This document shows positions 63,783-64,000 of a DNA stretch of 64,000 nucleotides, piece by piece. The first letter of the stretch is position 1. Each line of letters opens with the position of its first letter. The translations under genes were made by a program, and so were the position numbers. This DNA comes from Flavivirga algicola (lineage in GTDB: Bacteria; Bacteroidota; Bacteroidia; Flavobacteriales; Flavobacteriaceae), in assembly GCF_012910715.1 (NCBI RefSeq), contig NZ_JABBHF010000008.1:62001-126000 (forward strand). The letters run 5' to 3'. Below the pieces are notes generated by a model that saw only the letters and a program-made list of their open reading frames with translations, made no database searches and had not been told where the DNA came from.

Positions 63783-64000
63783 TTTTAGGAAAAGAATCTC
63801 TCCAGAACAGTTATTTATGATAAGTGTTCTGGCTGTAAATGGCGGAAATTATTTGTATAATCTAATTCTTGGTCGTTTGTTGGGTCCCGCACAGTTTTCA
63901 GATGCAGCCGTTCTAATAACTTTTTTATTGGTATTGTCTTTCGTAGCAATGACATTTCAGTTGGTCACTGCAAAGTTTTCAGTGCTTTTTGAAGACCAAT
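63763..64000 (+). CDS. Oligosaccharide flippase-like protein (N-terminal part)
   Basis: The frame starts at ATG 63763 inside the end of the STAS-like gene and is open to the window edge (79 codons). It reads SVLAVNGGNYLYNLILGRLL with GPAQFSDAAVLITFLLVLSF, matching the start of Wzx-like polysaccharide flippases (first two helices, with LGRLLGPxxF). It should move lipid-linked sugars across the inner membrane. The rest lies outside. Confidence 0.8.
   Translation, partial: MITIVNNFRKRISPEQLFMISVLAVNGGNYLYNLILGRLLGPAQFSDAAVLITFLLVLSFVAMTFQLVTAKFSVLFEDQ

Overview
The window is AT-rich and reads as a chromosomal segment of a marine member of the Flavobacteriaceae (Bacteroidetes). The signs are Bacteroidetes-type -7 boxes (TAnnTTTG, some with TTG about 20 bases upstream), a type IX secretion (T9SS) sorting domain, the short-chain-type threonine dehydrogenase, a GH117 (agar/porphyran sugar) hydrolase, YaiO-type outer-membrane barrels and LytTR two-component pairs. 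I saw no rRNA, tRNA or CRISPR array. The species cannot be named from the sequence alone.

Layout. 1-8.2 kb: end of a TPR lipoprotein gene, an ECF sigma factor with a 59-residue partner and an MscS channel, a LytS/LytTR pair divergent from a serine hydrolase and an ExbB-like protein, then an ArsR/SRPBCC pair behind a two-operator promoter. 8.2-18.5 kb: GH117 enzyme and housekeeping genes (DEAD-box helicase, aldose epimerase, pabB, tilS, ade, YheT hydrolase). 18.6-24.6 kb: an accessory stretch with two decayed transposases (IS3, IS481), structured repeats, small orphan proteins, an SMI1/KNR4 protein and a Crp/SDR group. 24.6-31.5 kb: threonine catabolism (Lrp, tdh, kbl), a TerB-like protein, a CASTOR/POLLUX-type channel and a Na/Ca antiporter. 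31.7-36.1 kb: an exported xanthine-dehydrogenase-family molybdenum enzyme with its XdhC and MocA-like maturation factors.

36.2-52.5 kb is a nitrate assimilation cluster: a YdeP-type molybdoprotein, nirB, nirD, a DUF4202 protein, a PilJ-domain histidine kinase, a RidA protein, a NarL-type regulator, narK, a giant fused nitrate reductase (molybdenum domain + FAD reductase + BFD) and a rubredoxin-tailed, reductase-like protein. nirB and narK share the same palindrome, set in the same place over the -7 box; its half-sites resemble NarL heptamers.

53.1-64 kb is the most unusual part. A CheY-like receiver, an H-NOX (haem NO-binding) sensor, a PAS histidine kinase, a free Hpt protein and a LytTR regulator form one apparent operon. 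A 31-bp element made of two direct 9-bp repeats offset by 21 bp, the geometry known for LytTR regulators, occurs in front of this operon, in front of a large T9SS surface protein, and in front of a STAS/STAS/flippase operon. In all three cases a -7-like box lies 29-30 bases downstream. I infer a nitric-oxide-responsive phosphorelay that activates itself, a secreted surface protein and an envelope or exopolysaccharide locus running off the right end of the window.
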